From: an uncultured Rhodobacterales bacterium
Lineage (GTDB): Bacteria > Pseudomonadota > Alphaproteobacteria > Rhodobacterales > Rhodobacteraceae
NCBI GenBank assembly: GCA_903873585.1
Contig: CAIQOV010000008.1
Coordinates: forward strand, 1-64,000
Length of the DNA stretch: 64,000 nt
Direction of reading: 5' to 3'
The position numbers and the translations under genes are program-made. Within the stretch, counting starts at the first letter, position 1. Every line of letters begins with the position of its first letter. A model generated the notes under the pieces. It saw only the letters and a list, made by a program, of their open reading frames with translations. It did not search any database and was not told the origin of the DNA. This document shows, one piece after another, positions 8,286-17,164 of the stretch.

Positions 8286-9410
8286 TTAAGACGCTTTGTA
8301 CTTGTCCGAGTATTCGCCGCGTTTGGCAACGAATTCTGCGGATTGGTCCGGCCACCACCACAGCGCCGCCAGTTTGGCGTCGTCGAAGGCGGAGTTATAG
8401 TAAGTTGCGACGTCCGGGCTCATCAAATCTGCCGCACCTTTGCCAACAGCGTTCGACGAGAACGCGCTTGCCCAGCCTGCAGCGCCTTCTGGCGTCGAGA
8501 CGTATTTGGCAAATTCATGCGCCTGTTCGACGTTGACGGCGTTCTTCATCAGCATGAAACCCTGATGCCAAGCGAAAGCGCCTTCAACTGGGGCCGCATA
8601 GCCGTAGCCGTCGTTGCGCAGGTTGTAGCCGGTCGAATCCCAGCACAGGCCAAGCGTTGCACCGTTGGCGACAAAGCCTGCATTGGCTTCGTTTTCACCA
8701 GACCAGAACTGCACGACATTGCCTTTTGCGGCAACGCAAGCAGCCAGCGCGATGTCCCACAGTTCGGTCATTGCGGCCATGTCGGTGTAGCAATCGTTCC
8801 ACGGGCGCGGCAGTTTGCCCTGCGCTTCAAGCAGACGGCCCATGGCAGTCAGGGCCGAACGCGGGCGCACAACAACCTTGTTGGCCGGATCGAACAAAGC
8901 GGCAAGGCTGGGGGCCTCACCCAGAACAGCGGTCTCTTTGTTGTAAACCAGCGCCTCTGTGCCCCAGTTTGACGGCACATAGTAAAGCTTGCCCTCTTTG
9001 CGCGAACGTTCGCCTGCGGCGCCATCGGCAAGACCCGGCAAATAGTTGCCCATGGCCAGCTTGGATTCGTCCCAAGCGCCAACAAGGCCATTGGTGAAGT
9101 ATTGGTCAACGGTGTCGATGGTCGGTTCCATCATGTCAATGCCACCGGATTCAGCCGCGATCTTTGAGGCGGCGAAGATGCCGTCATTGTCGGGCTGTTC
9201 GGTGAAGTTCACGGTAATGCCGGTCGCGGCAGTGAAGGCCGGGAATACTTTTTCCGCCAGCGCAGGATACCCTGCCCAGCCGGTAAAGTTCAGCTCGCCC
9301 GAAGAGGCCAATGCTTTTGAGGAAATCAGGGCAGGAGCCGCCAGTGCCCCCACGCCTGCAGCGGTGGTCTTCATAAAGCCACGGCGGCTGATGGATTTGG
9401 TGTTGGTCAA
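8286..9410 (-). CDS. Tat-exported polyamine/betaine-type periplasmic binding protein, paralog 2
   Basis: A 374-aa PotD-like binding protein and the promoter-proximal gene of the importer operon. It starts at TTG (9408-9410) after AAGGGAGACG. The twin-arginine signal is identical to that of the downstream paralog. Compared with that paralog, substitutions cluster in the first half of the mature domain (for example TIDTVDQYFTNG versus TIDRWGGWNTNG), where ligand-contact loops are expected. It also has a cysteine pair (NDCYTD, AACVAAKG) absent from paralog 1. A second receptor feeding one permease pair usually broadens ligand range, which is an inference here. Confidence 0.9.
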   Translation of the reverse strand: MTNTKSISRRGFMKTTAAGVGALAAPALISSKALASSGELNFTGWAGYPALAEKVFPAFTAATGITVNFTEQPDNDGIFAASKIAAESGGIDMMEPTIDTVDQYFTNGLVGAWDESKLAMGNYLPGLADGAAGERSRKEGKLYYVPSNWGTEALVYNKETAVLGEAPSLAALFDPANKVVVRPRSALTAMGRLLEAQGKLPRPWNDCYTDMAAMTELWDIALAACVAAKGNVVQFWSGENEANAGFVANGATLGLCWDSTGYNLRNDGYGYAAPVEGAFAWHQGFMLMKNAVNVEQAHEFAKYVSTPEGAAGWASAFSSNAVGKGAADLMSPDVATYYNSAFDDAKLAALWWWPDQSAEFVAKRGEYSDKYKAS

Positions 9411-9500
9411 GTCACGTCTCCCTTTGTTGCACCGCTTGCGCGGCGGTCGCGCGCAGCTGGCAAACAGCCCCCGTCACGACAGGTTCTCGTAGTCTCGCCA

Positions 9501-9515
9501 CACAACATAATTGTG
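9501..9515. promoter_or_regulatory. Small inverted repeat CACAA-N5-TTGTG
   Basis: CACAA and TTGTG are separated by 5 nt, about 90-105 nt upstream of the TTG start of the binding protein and downstream of the candidate promoter. It could be an operator, but no cognate regulator is adjacent and the arms are short. Confidence 0.25.
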
Positions 9516-9541
9516 ACAGGTCCAAAAGCTTTCCCGGCGCA

Positions 9542-9572
9542 ACCATACTCTGTCACCCCGTGGGCCTGTCAA
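9542..9572 (-). promoter_or_regulatory. Candidate sigma-70-like promoter of binding-protein operon
   Basis: On the - strand TTGACA (9567-9572) is followed after 19 nt by TATGGT (9542-9547), about 130 nt before the first gene of the importer operon. The -35 is a perfect consensus, but the spacing is long and the -10 is only partial, so this is tentative. Confidence 0.35.
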
Positions 9573-9983
9573 CTGCGCTGTTACAAAGCGAAACGGCAGG
9601 TCGGGTGATTTTGGGGTAAAAACCGCGTTATTGCTTCAAAACGGCGGTTTAGGGCCAAGATGCGACAAGACAAGGGTTTGAAAAATGGGGCTTAGGGTTG
9701 GCGGAACCAAACACGGTTTTGTTGCGGTAGAAGATTTGCCCTGTCGGCAGGCTGCGCCAGAAAATCTGGTTTCGTCAACAAACACAGCCCGCCGAGCACC
9801 CGATTCGCATTTGGCAGAAGGCGGGCCAGTTTAGGATGTTGCATAAATGCGGCGCGCCTGATGCTATTTTAATCGTTGCGACCAAATCGCCCCTTCCTGC
9901 AATCCATGGCCCCCCTGCGCATTGCCCCTTTTCACCGCCCGCCCCTGCCCTTAGCCTGACCGCAATTGAAGTAAGGGAACATC

Positions 9984-11117
9984 ATGACGCAAATGACAGG
10001 AACCTTCGTTGCGCGGGTTTGGCGGCAGGGCGTTGGCCCCGCTTTAGCACATCTGCGCGGCGATGTGCTTTATGACATCACCACCAAAGCCGCCCCCACG
10101 ATGCGCGATCTGTTGGAACTGCCCGATATCGCCGCCCATCTGGCGCAAGTGGCGGGCGAACCGATTGGGCGGCTTGACGATCTGACCGCCGCTTCCACCG
10201 AAGCATCTGGCGATGTGACCCGCCTTTTGTCGCCTGCTGACCTGCAAGCGATTAAGGCCTGCGGTGTTACCTTTGCCCGTTCGATGATTGAACGGGTGAT
10301 CGAAGAACGCGCTGCGGGCGATGCGTCTCGCGCCTTGGCAATCCGTGAACGGATCGCCGAGATTTTGGGCACCAGCCTGCGCAACCTGCGCCCCGGTTCG
10401 CCTGAAGCGGCAGATGTGAAAAAAGTGCTGATCGCCGAAGGGCTTTGGTCGCAGTATCTAGAGGTCGGCATAGGCCCCGATGCCGAGGTGTTCACCAAGG
10501 CCCCGCCGATGGCCTCGGTCGGGCAAGGGGCGACGATCGGGCTGCATCCGGTGTCAAAATGGAACAACCCTGAACCTGAAGTGGTGCTGGCCGTAAACTC
10601 GCATGGCGCCATTCGCGGGGTGACTTTGGGCAACGATGTCAACCTGCGCGATGTTGAGGGGCGCTCTGCCCTGCTGCTTGGCAAGGCCAAGGATAACAAC
10701 GCCTCGGCCGCGATTGGCCCGATGATCCGGCTGTTCGATGACGGCTTTGGCTTGGACGATGTGCGCCAGATGACGCTGACCTTGACCGTCACAGGGCTAG
10801 ATGGGTTCCGCCTTGAAGGCAGTTCCAGCATGGCCGAAATCAGCCGCGATCCGGCGGATTTGGTGGCGCAAACCGTGGGTAGGCATCACCAATACCCCGA
10901 CGGGTTTATGCTGTATTGCGGCACGATGTTTTCGCCGGTGCAAGACCGCGATGGGCCGGGCCAAGGCTTCACCCACCATTTGGGCGATGTGGTCACGATC
11001 CAAACCCCCGCTTTGGGAAGCCTGACCAACACCGTGCGCCTATCGACCCAAGCGCCGGAATGGGCCTTTGGCACCGCCGCCCTGATGCGCAACTTGGCCG
11101 GGCGCGGCTTTTTGTAA
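9984..11117 (+). CDS. Fumarylacetoacetate hydrolase (FAH) family protein
   Basis: A 377-aa FAH-fold protein. The conserved core includes PEPEVVLAVN (acidic metal ligands), TLGNDVNLRDVEGRS and LLGKAKDNNASAAIGP. These mark the FAH family of C-C hydrolases, decarboxylases and keto-acid dehydratases that bind Mg or Mn in the cytoplasm. The length exceeds small FAHD1-like members and fits the group that includes 2-keto-3-deoxy-sugar-acid dehydratases. The gene is followed after 13 nt by a TetR regulator, probably co-transcribed. The substrate is unknown. Confidence 0.85.
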   Translation: MTQMTGTFVARVWRQGVGPALAHLRGDVLYDITTKAAPTMRDLLELPDIAAHLAQVAGEPIGRLDDLTAASTEASGDVTRLLSPADLQAIKACGVTFARSMIERVIEERAAGDASRALAIRERIAEILGTSLRNLRPGSPEAADVKKVLIAEGLWSQYLEVGIGPDAEVFTKAPPMASVGQGATIGLHPVSKWNNPEPEVVLAVNSHGAIRGVTLGNDVNLRDVEGRSALLLGKAKDNNASAAIGPMIRLFDDGFGLDDVRQMTLTLTVTGLDGFRLEGSSSMAEISRDPADLVAQTVGRHHQYPDGFMLYCGTMFSPVQDRDGPGQGFTHHLGDVVTIQTPALGSLTNTVRLSTQAPEWAFGTAALMRNLAGRGFL

Positions 11118-11130
11118 GCCGCGCAACCCC

Positions 11131-11712
11131 ATGCCCAAACCCGCCCCCCGCTTCACCCGCCTGCCCGCCGCCGATCGCCGCCTGACGCTGATTGACGCGG
11201 CACTGGCGTGTATGGCCGAAGGCGGGATGGCGGGGTTTAGTGTGGATAAGGTCTGCGCGCGGGCCGGAGTGTCGCGCGGTTTGGTGACGCATCATTTTGG
11301 CGGGATGGCGGGGCTTTTGGCCGCCACCTACGCGCATCTTTATGCCAAAGCCATTCCCACCTCGGTCAGCCTGCCCCAAGAAGGCTCGCGCCTAATCGCC
11401 TTACTGGATGCGCTGTTTGACCCCGCCCAGTTCAACCGCCCCGCCTTGAACGTGTGGCTGACCATGTGGGGCGCGATATCAAACACGCCAGAACTGATGG
11501 CCGAACACCGCCGCCAATATGCCGGGTATGTTGATCTGGTGGCTGGCATTCTCGGCGAACATAGGCAAACCGATGACGCCAAGGCGCTTGCGCGTCGGTT
11601 CATCTGTTTGGTCGACGGGCTAAGCCTGCAACATTGCATCGACCCGCCCTCGATGCCGCCCGATGTGGCGCGCCAAGCCGCCCTAGACTTTGCGCTGCAC
11701 AACGCCCCTTAA
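11131..11712 (+). CDS. TetR-family transcriptional regulator (BetI-like)
   Basis: A 193-aa protein with an N-terminal HTH (VDKVCARAGVSRGLVTHHFGG, about residues 38-58) and an all-helical C-terminal domain. The HTH and domain order match TetR regulators of the BetI/RutR-like group. It is 13 nt downstream of the FAH-family gene and probably controls it. Its last 4 nt overlap the convergent emrB gene. The ligand is unknown. Confidence 0.88.
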   Translation: MPKPAPRFTRLPAADRRLTLIDAALACMAEGGMAGFSVDKVCARAGVSRGLVTHHFGGMAGLLAATYAHLYAKAIPTSVSLPQEGSRLIALLDALFDPAQFNRPALNVWLTMWGAISNTPELMAEHRRQYAGYVDLVAGILGEHRQTDDAKALARRFICLVDGLSLQHCIDPPSMPPDVARQAALDFALHNAP

Positions 11713-13244
11713 TCCGCGTGCGCGGCCACCGGTGCGCCGCGCGTGGCCATCATCTTGGGCTTGCGCAGAATCAACGCCAAGGGAATCGCCGCCAAGGTCA
11801 CGATCATCATCAGCTTGAAATCGTTGATATACGAAATCATCGCCGCTTGCTGGTTGACCAACCCGTCCAACTGCGCCAACGCCACCCCATTGCCCGCAAC
11901 AGCCCCAGGCGATACTTGCCGCAGCACGGGATTAAAAGCACTGATTGCTGCCCCCAACTCTACATGGTTGGTTTGGATATTGCGCGCCAGCATGACTGAG
12001 ACGATGGAAATTCCGATGGACGAGCCGATGTTGCGCACCAGTGAAAACAGGCTGGTCGCATCGGCGCGGTACTTGGCGTCAATCGTGGAAAAGGCGATGG
12101 TCGACAGCGGCACAAACACCAGCCCCAGCCCCAAGCCCTGCAACACCCCCGTCCAGATCACTGGCCCCGACCCCATCTGAGGCGAAAAGTCGGTCATGAA
12201 ATACAAGGACGCCGCAGTCAAAATCAGCCCCAAGATCACCAGCAAACGATTGTCGACCTTGCGCACCAGCTTGCCGACCAAAATCATGGAAATCATCGTC
12301 CCAATCCCGCGCGGCCCCATCACAAGGCCGGTGGTGATGGTTGGATAGCCAAAGATCCGCCCCAACATCGGGGGCAACAGCGCAAGTGAGGCCAAAAGGA
12401 TGATCCCGATGACAAAGATAAAGATCAGCCCGATGCGAAAGTTGCGGTCGGCGAACATCTTTGGGTCCATAAAGGGCAAATCCGCGCCCAAGATATGGAT
12501 GACAAAGACCCAAAAGCCACAGGCGGCAAGGGCGGTGTAAACCCAGATCTCGGTGCTGGCGAACCAATCCAGCTCGCCGCCACGGTCCAAGATCATCTGC
12601 AAAGCGCCGATGCCAAGCGACAGCATGGCAAAGCCGAAAAAGTCAAACCTGCGCAGGCGTGTGACCGATTTTGGCAGGTAGGCCGCACAGCCGATGGTGG
12701 CCACGATGCCCACGGGCAGGTTGATCAAAAACACCCAGCGCCAGTTGTAGCTTTCCGTCAGCCAGCCCCCCAAGGTTGGCCCGATAATGGGGCCCACCAT
12801 AATCCCAGCGCCCCACATCGCCATGGCCGATCCGGCCTTTTCGCGCGGGTTGATATCCAGCAAAAACGTCTGGCTTAACGGCACAATCGCCGCCCCAAAG
12901 ATGCCCTGCATCAGGCGAAACAGCACCATGGCTTGCAAATTCCAAGCCAGCCCGCACAAAAGCGAGGCGGCAACAAACCCCACAATCGACACCAAGAACA
13001 ACTCGCGCTTGCCGATCTGGTCGGCCAGCCAGCCTGTGACCGGCGTCATGATGGCGGCGGCGACGATGTAGCTGGTCAGCACCCAAGTGATCGTGTCTTG
13101 GCTGGCCCCCAGATCACCCGTCATTGACGGCAGGGCCACATTGGCAATCGTTGTGTCTAACACCTGCATGATCGTAGCCAACATGACCATGACCGTGATC
13201 AGGCCCCGATTGGGATAGCTGCCATCCGGCGCAAGCTGGCTCAT
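11709..13244 (-). CDS. emrB: DHA2-family MFS multidrug efflux transporter (EmrB type)
   Basis: A 511-aa inner-membrane drug:H+ antiporter with about 14 hydrophobic segments. Family motifs include LDTTIANVALP in TM1, GWLADQIGKRE (motif A region) and MWGAGIMVGPIIGPTLGGW (motif C of drug exporters). It is directly adjacent to the EmrA-like adaptor gene (stop at 13245, start at 13244), with the MarR regulator gene at the head of the operon. It should pump hydrophobic toxicants through EmrA and an outer-membrane channel encoded elsewhere. Confidence 0.93.
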   Translation of the reverse strand: MSQLAPDGSYPNRGLITVMVMLATIMQVLDTTIANVALPSMTGDLGASQDTITWVLTSYIVAAAIMTPVTGWLADQIGKRELFLVSIVGFVAASLLCGLAWNLQAMVLFRLMQGIFGAAIVPLSQTFLLDINPREKAGSAMAMWGAGIMVGPIIGPTLGGWLTESYNWRWVFLINLPVGIVATIGCAAYLPKSVTRLRRFDFFGFAMLSLGIGALQMILDRGGELDWFASTEIWVYTALAACGFWVFVIHILGADLPFMDPKMFADRNFRIGLIFIFVIGIILLASLALLPPMLGRIFGYPTITTGLVMGPRGIGTMISMILVGKLVRKVDNRLLVILGLILTAASLYFMTDFSPQMGSGPVIWTGVLQGLGLGLVFVPLSTIAFSTIDAKYRADATSLFSLVRNIGSSIGISIVSVMLARNIQTNHVELGAAISAFNPVLRQVSPGAVAGNGVALAQLDGLVNQQAAMISYINDFKLMMIVTLAAIPLALILRKPKMMATRGAPVAAHAD

Positions 13245-14351
13245 TTACTTGGCCAACAGCCCGAAGGGCACCAGATCACGCCAAGAGCGTGTGACGCCGG
13301 TATCAACCGAGACAGACGCGCTCATCCCCGACACCACGGGGGCGGTCGTATCCGCCGCGTCCAGCACAATGCGCACCGGCACGCGTTGCGTGACCTTAAC
13401 CCAGTTGCCCGTGGCGTTTTGCGCCGGCAGCAACGAAAATTCTGAACCCGTCCCTGCGCCAATCGCCTCGACATGGCCTGCAACGGGATGAGACGGGTCG
13501 CCGTCAAACTTCACGGTGGCGGCTTGGCCTTGGGCCAGATGGGTCAGTTGGGTTTCTTTGAAATTCGCCTCGACCCAGATTTCGTGGCTGGGCAAAAAGG
13601 CAAACAAGGGCGCGCCAACGGTCAGGTACTGGCCCGGCTTGAAAGAGGTGGCTTGATAGACCATCCCATCAGCGGGGGCCTTCACCTCGGTCAGCGACAG
13701 CTTATAGGCGGCCTGATCGCGCTGCGCTAAGGCGGCTTGCACGGTGGGGTGGCTGTCAGTTGCAGCCGAAGGGTCGCCGCCCAGCGCGATGCGGGCGTTG
13801 TCAGCGGCCACCTTGGCCACAGCGGCAGTTTCTTGCGCGCGGCGCGCGGTGTTGCGCGCATCATCCAGATCAGACCCAGTTCCCACGCCTTTGGCCGACA
13901 GGGCCTGCTGCTTGGTCAACTGGTCAGCCTGATAAAGCGCGTCATCCTCGGCCACCTTATCCTGCGCCAAGGCGGCTTGATACGCGCCCTTCAACTGCTC
14001 GACCTGCAAGCGCGCGGCATCAACAGCGATGTTGGCTTGGGCAAGGGCCAGTTTGTAGGGTTCCGGATCAACGGTGAACATCACCGCATCTTTTTGCACC
14101 ATTTGCCCATCGGCCACATTCACCGCAACCAAGCGCCCCGCCAGGTCAGAGGCGATGGCAATGCGCGCCTGATGGAAATAGGCGTTGTCCGTGCTTTCGT
14201 AGCGCCCACTGTTGATCCAATAAACCCCTGCCCCCACCACGATCAGCGCAGGCAAAGCCACCATCAGCACCCGGCGGCGCTTGGGTTTGGCTTTGACGAC
14301 ACCATCGCCGCCTTGGTCGGTGGCTTTTTGCGGTTGGCTTTGGGCGTTCAT
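13245..14351 (-). CDS. emrA: HlyD/EmrA-family membrane-fusion protein
   Basis: A 368-aa periplasmic adaptor with one N-terminal membrane anchor (VLMVALPALIVVGAGVYWI, about residues 28-46). A barrel/lipoyl half-motif (ASDLAGRLVAVNVADGQMV) follows, then a long coiled-coil hairpin (about 110-215) and the second lipoyl/barrel part (VKAPADGMVYQATS). It links EmrB to an outer-membrane channel. The start overlaps the MarR gene by 4 nt (ATGA). The DNAYFHQARIAIAS segment is typical of EmrA. Confidence 0.93.
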   Translation of the reverse strand: MNAQSQPQKATDQGGDGVVKAKPKRRRVLMVALPALIVVGAGVYWINSGRYESTDNAYFHQARIAIASDLAGRLVAVNVADGQMVQKDAVMFTVDPEPYKLALAQANIAVDAARLQVEQLKGAYQAALAQDKVAEDDALYQADQLTKQQALSAKGVGTGSDLDDARNTARRAQETAAVAKVAADNARIALGGDPSAATDSHPTVQAALAQRDQAAYKLSLTEVKAPADGMVYQATSFKPGQYLTVGAPLFAFLPSHEIWVEANFKETQLTHLAQGQAATVKFDGDPSHPVAGHVEAIGAGTGSEFSLLPAQNATGNWVKVTQRVPVRIVLDAADTTAPVVSGMSASVSVDTGVTRSWRDLVPFGLLAK

Positions 14352-14800
14352 AGCTGATCTTTCTGGCCATCATTGGCGGCCGTCGCAAGGTTGTGAATTA
14401 TCAAGGCCAAAGCCTTCGTCATTTGGTGCTGCTGGTCCGGCGTCATACCGGCCAGCGCTTCGGCGTAAACGGCATCGGCCACGGGTTTGAAGCTGGCAAA
14501 AGCCTCGCGCGCTTTGGCGGTGGGAAACACCAGCCGCACCCTGCGGTCTTTTGGGTCAAGGCCGCGCGTCACCCAGCCCATAGCCTCCATCCGGTCCAAC
14601 AGGCGCGAGACGGATATCGGCTCGATCTCCAACATCTCGGCAAAATGCGCCTGCGGAGCGCCGCCGTCGGTCTTGCACACCCGCACCAACATCCGCCATT
14701 GGGCCGAGGTCAGCCCATAGACCACCGCACGCGCCTCAAAGCGTTTGCGCACCGCACGCGCCGCATCATGCAGCAAAAGGCCAAGAGAGGGTTTTTCCAT
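14348..14800 (-). CDS. MarR-family regulator of the EmrAB operon
   Basis: A winged-helix MarR protein of about 150 aa, with the HTH around FAEMLEIEPISVSRLLDRMEAMG and the wing GLDPKDRRVRLVFPT (DxRxxR). The start at 14800 (MEKPSLG) is preferred because homologues usually begin here; an ATG at 14821 would add seven residues. As the first gene of the operon and overlapping emrA by 4 nt, it probably represses its own operon until a toxic ligand binds. Confidence 0.87.
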   Translation of the reverse strand: MEKPSLGLLLHDAARAVRKRFEARAVVYGLTSAQWRMLVRVCKTDGGAPQAHFAEMLEIEPISVSRLLDRMEAMGWVTRGLDPKDRRVRLVFPTAKAREAFASFKPVADAVYAEALAGMTPDQQHQMTKALALIIHNLATAANDGQKDQL

Positions 14801-14910
14801 AAGCCCGCATATGATAAGCATGTATAGCTTTCAAGCGGCAAACGCCCAAACGCCGCCCCTAAATCGCCCCTATTCATCTTGGCGCAAATGATCGGGGCGG
14901 TGCAGCAGGG

Positions 14911-15471
14911 CTAGCTGTCTTGCACAATCAACAAGGCCCGCGCAGGGCCTGACAGCGCATAGATCGCGTGCGGTCGGTCAGCCGGATAACGGGCGGTGTC
15001 GCCGGGGCCGATCTGGCTGTCATCGTCACCCGACACCACCCGCAGATGGCCTTCGATCACGGTCAGATGTTCGCGGCACCCCGGCGAATGCGGGTCGCTG
15101 ACCAACTCGCCTTTGGGGCCAAAGGTCAGCTCGTAAACCTCATGCGCCCCCACCGCTTCGGCGGGTGACAGGATGCGGATCACAAGGTCTTGGCCGCGTC
15201 CGGCAATCACGGGGGCGGCTTCGGCGCGGATCACCTCGATCCCCGGCGCAGGGCGGCCTTCCAAAAGGCCCGCGAAATCCACCTGCAAGGCCTGCGTCAG
15301 GTTCCACAGCGTCGCCACCGTGGGCGAGCTTTCGCCCCGTTCAATCTGGCTGACCATCGAGCGGCTGACGCCCGACAGTTTGGCCACGCCGTCAAGACTT
15401 AACCCCCGCGCTTTGCGCGCTTCGCGCAGCGAGGCTGCAAGCCTGTCATGAATATCGGAACGCGGTGTCAT
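14911..15471 (-). CDS. XRE-family regulator with C-terminal cupin
   Basis: About 186 aa. The N-terminal HTH_XRE has SLDGVAKLSGVSRSMVSQIE and RGESSPTVATLWNL, and the C-terminal half (about 110-180) is a cupin, including CREHLTVIEGHLRV and GDTARYPADRPH. Such proteins sense a small molecule in the cupin and repress catabolic or transport genes. The start at 15471 (MTPRSDIHDRL) is preferred over an upstream in-frame start at 15522. The target is not obvious; neighbours on both sides face other ways or are unrelated. Confidence 0.85.
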   Translation of the reverse strand: MTPRSDIHDRLAASLREARKARGLSLDGVAKLSGVSRSMVSQIERGESSPTVATLWNLTQALQVDFAGLLEGRPAPGIEVIRAEAAPVIAGRGQDLVIRILSPAEAVGAHEVYELTFGPKGELVSDPHSPGCREHLTVIEGHLRVVSGDDDSQIGPGDTARYPADRPHAIYALSGPARALLIVQDS

Positions 15472-15543
15472 GGCGGCACTAGACGCCAGCCCCCTGCCCC
15501 GCGTCAACGGGGTTTTGCCCAAATGGGCTGCGGTTTTGCGCGC

Positions 15544-16974
15544 TTACGTGCCGCAAAAGGTGACATAGGGGCCAAGGTCGCGCGGCGCGGGTTGCATGAA
15601 CGCCTCGCGCCCCTGTTCTGGGCCAAAGGGGTCTTGCACCGCCGCCAACAGCGCATTGAACGGGCCCATGTCGCCTTGCGTGGCAGCGGTTAGGGCCGCT
15701 TCCACCAAATGGTTGCGCGGGATAACGGCAGGGTTGGCGGCGCGGATCAGCGCAGGGGCCTCTGGCCCCAGCCGCGTTTGCCAGCGCGCGAGCCATGCGA
15801 GCATGGGCTGAGTATCGCCCAGCAGCGCCAGCAAATCACCCGCGCGCCCCTCTGCCGCGGCGGCAAGGCTGCGGAGCGTTAACGTCCAGTCGGCCCCTTC
15901 GATCAGGCTGCAAAAATCATCCACCAGTGCCGCGTCGCTTGCGTCTTGCCCCGCAAGCCCCAGCTTGGCGCGCATCACCCCAAGCCAAGCATTGCGAAAG
16001 GCTGGCGCAATCGCCTCTAGCCTTGCGTTGGCCAGTTCCACAGCTTCCGCCTCATCCGGCCCAAGCAGCGGCAGCAGCGCCTGCGCCAAGCGCGACAGGT
16101 TCCACGCAAGGATTGCGGGTTGGTTGGCATAGGCATAGCGCCCCTGCCGATCAATCGACGAAAAGACCGTGGCGGGGTCGTAGGCATCCAGAAAGGCGCA
16201 GGGGCCGTAATCTATCGTCTCACCCGATAGGGCCATGTTGTCGGTGTTCATCACCCCGTGCACAAAGCCAACGCCCATCCATTGGGCAATCAGGTGCACT
16301 TGCCGTGCCGTAACCGCATCAAACAGGCCCAGCGCATCTTCGGGGGCAAGGTGGGGATAGTGGCGCGCGATGGTATAGGCCGTCAACGCCTTGATCTGAT
16401 CCGTCTCGCTGCGCGCAGCGAAGAATTGAAACGTGCCGACCCTGATATGGCTTGCCGCCAACCGCGCCACCACGGCACCCGGCAACAGGCCGGTGTCGCG
16501 CAAGATGTCTTCGCCGGTCGCGACCACCGCTAAACTTCGGGTGGTGGGAATGCCCAAAGCCGCCATCGCCTCGGATATGATATATTCCCGCAGCATTGGC
16601 CCCAACGCCGCCTTCCCATCGCCGCCACGCGAAAAGGCGGTGCGGCCTGATCCTTTCAGTTGCAAATCAAAGCGGCCCTTGGGGGTGACGACTTCGCCCA
16701 GCAAATGCGCGCGCCCATCGCCCAGTTGCGCCGAAAACCCGCCAAACTGGTGGCCCGCATAGGCAAGGGCAATGGGTTGCGCCCCCGCAGGCACAACAGC
16801 GCCTGACAGCCAGTTGGCAAGGGTTTGGTCATCCTCGCCCAGATCAAGCCCCAGTTCCTTTGCCAAGCGCGCATTAAACACCATCAAGCGCGGCGCAGGG
16901 GCGCGGGCGGGGGTTTGGGCCAGATAAGTTCCGGGCAGATCGCGGGCGTAGCTGTGATCGAAGGTCAGGGGCAT
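15544..16974 (-). CDS. selO: Protein adenylyltransferase SelO (YdiU/UPF0061)
   Basis: A 476-aa SelO pseudokinase that transfers AMP from ATP to Ser/Thr/Tyr of target proteins, with a role in redox homeostasis in characterised homologues. Visible family blocks are YAGHQFGGFSAQLGDGRAHL, DLQLKGSGRTAFSRGGDGKA (lysine and glycine-rich region), GVMNTDNMALSGETIDYGP and FLDAYDP (metal-binding aspartate). The C-terminus is CGT*, resembling the Cys-Gly-Thr tail near the redox-active cysteine of bacterial SelO. The start at 16974 follows AAGGAGACGCC; an in-frame start 48 nt upstream lacks a better site. Confidence 0.93.
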   Translation of the reverse strand: MPLTFDHSYARDLPGTYLAQTPARAPAPRLMVFNARLAKELGLDLGEDDQTLANWLSGAVVPAGAQPIALAYAGHQFGGFSAQLGDGRAHLLGEVVTPKGRFDLQLKGSGRTAFSRGGDGKAALGPMLREYIISEAMAALGIPTTRSLAVVATGEDILRDTGLLPGAVVARLAASHIRVGTFQFFAARSETDQIKALTAYTIARHYPHLAPEDALGLFDAVTARQVHLIAQWMGVGFVHGVMNTDNMALSGETIDYGPCAFLDAYDPATVFSSIDRQGRYAYANQPAILAWNLSRLAQALLPLLGPDEAEAVELANARLEAIAPAFRNAWLGVMRAKLGLAGQDASDAALVDDFCSLIEGADWTLTLRSLAAAAEGRAGDLLALLGDTQPMLAWLARWQTRLGPEAPALIRAANPAVIPRNHLVEAALTAATQGDMGPFNALLAAVQDPFGPEQGREAFMQPAPRDLGPYVTFCGT

Positions 16975-17036
16975 GGCGTCTCCTTGCGTACCAGATATGG
17001 CGCGCAGGCGGGCGGCTGACAAGGATGCAAGGAATT

Positions 17037-17113
17037 TGGTCGGAGTGGAGAGATTCGAACTCCCGACATCCTGCTCCCAAAGCAGGCGCGCTACCAGACT
17101 GCGCTACACTCCG
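17037..17113 (-). tRNA. tRNA-Pro(UGG)
   Basis: A complete 77-nt cloverleaf on the - strand. The acceptor is CGGAGTG/CACTCCG with discriminator A and an encoded CCA. The anticodon stem CCTGC/GCAGG holds loop TTTGGGA (anticodon TGG), and the T-arm is GGGAG-TTCGAAT-CTCTC. It reads CCA/CCG-type proline codons. The gene stands alone, downstream of the DUF192 gene and upstream of selO. Confidence 0.97.
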
Positions 17114-17164
17114 ACCGTGTCGTTCCTTTAGCGGGATTTTTCGGCGATGAAAAGGCGTCGTGCG

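Larger units (their letters stand above)
9411..9983. other. Intergenic region, no gene seen (573 bp)
   Basis: This divergent spacer lies between the binding-protein operon (-) and the FAH-family gene (+). I see no convincing reading frame, RNA gene or terminator. It contains a candidate - strand promoter (9542-9572), a small inverted repeat (9501-9515) and a 16-bp sequence, GCTGCGCCAGAAAATC (9751-9766), that recurs at 8222-8237. Its base composition is somewhat A/T-richer than the flanking genes, as expected for a regulatory spacer. Confidence 0.6.

Noticed and set aside
7098-8972. A 624-codon open frame on the + strand opposite the two binding-protein genes
   Set aside because: It is antisense to both Tat-exported receptors, has no ribosome site or family motif, and mirrors the duplicated genes in its internal repetition. 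Long antisense frames are expected in GC-rich DNA.
8222-9766. 16-bp exact repeat GCTGCGCCAGAAAATC at 8222-8237 and 9751-9766
   Set aside because: About half a pair of 16-mers is expected by chance in 64 kb, and the positions relative to the two receptor genes differ (about 55 versus 340 nt upstream). It is not convincing as a shared operator.
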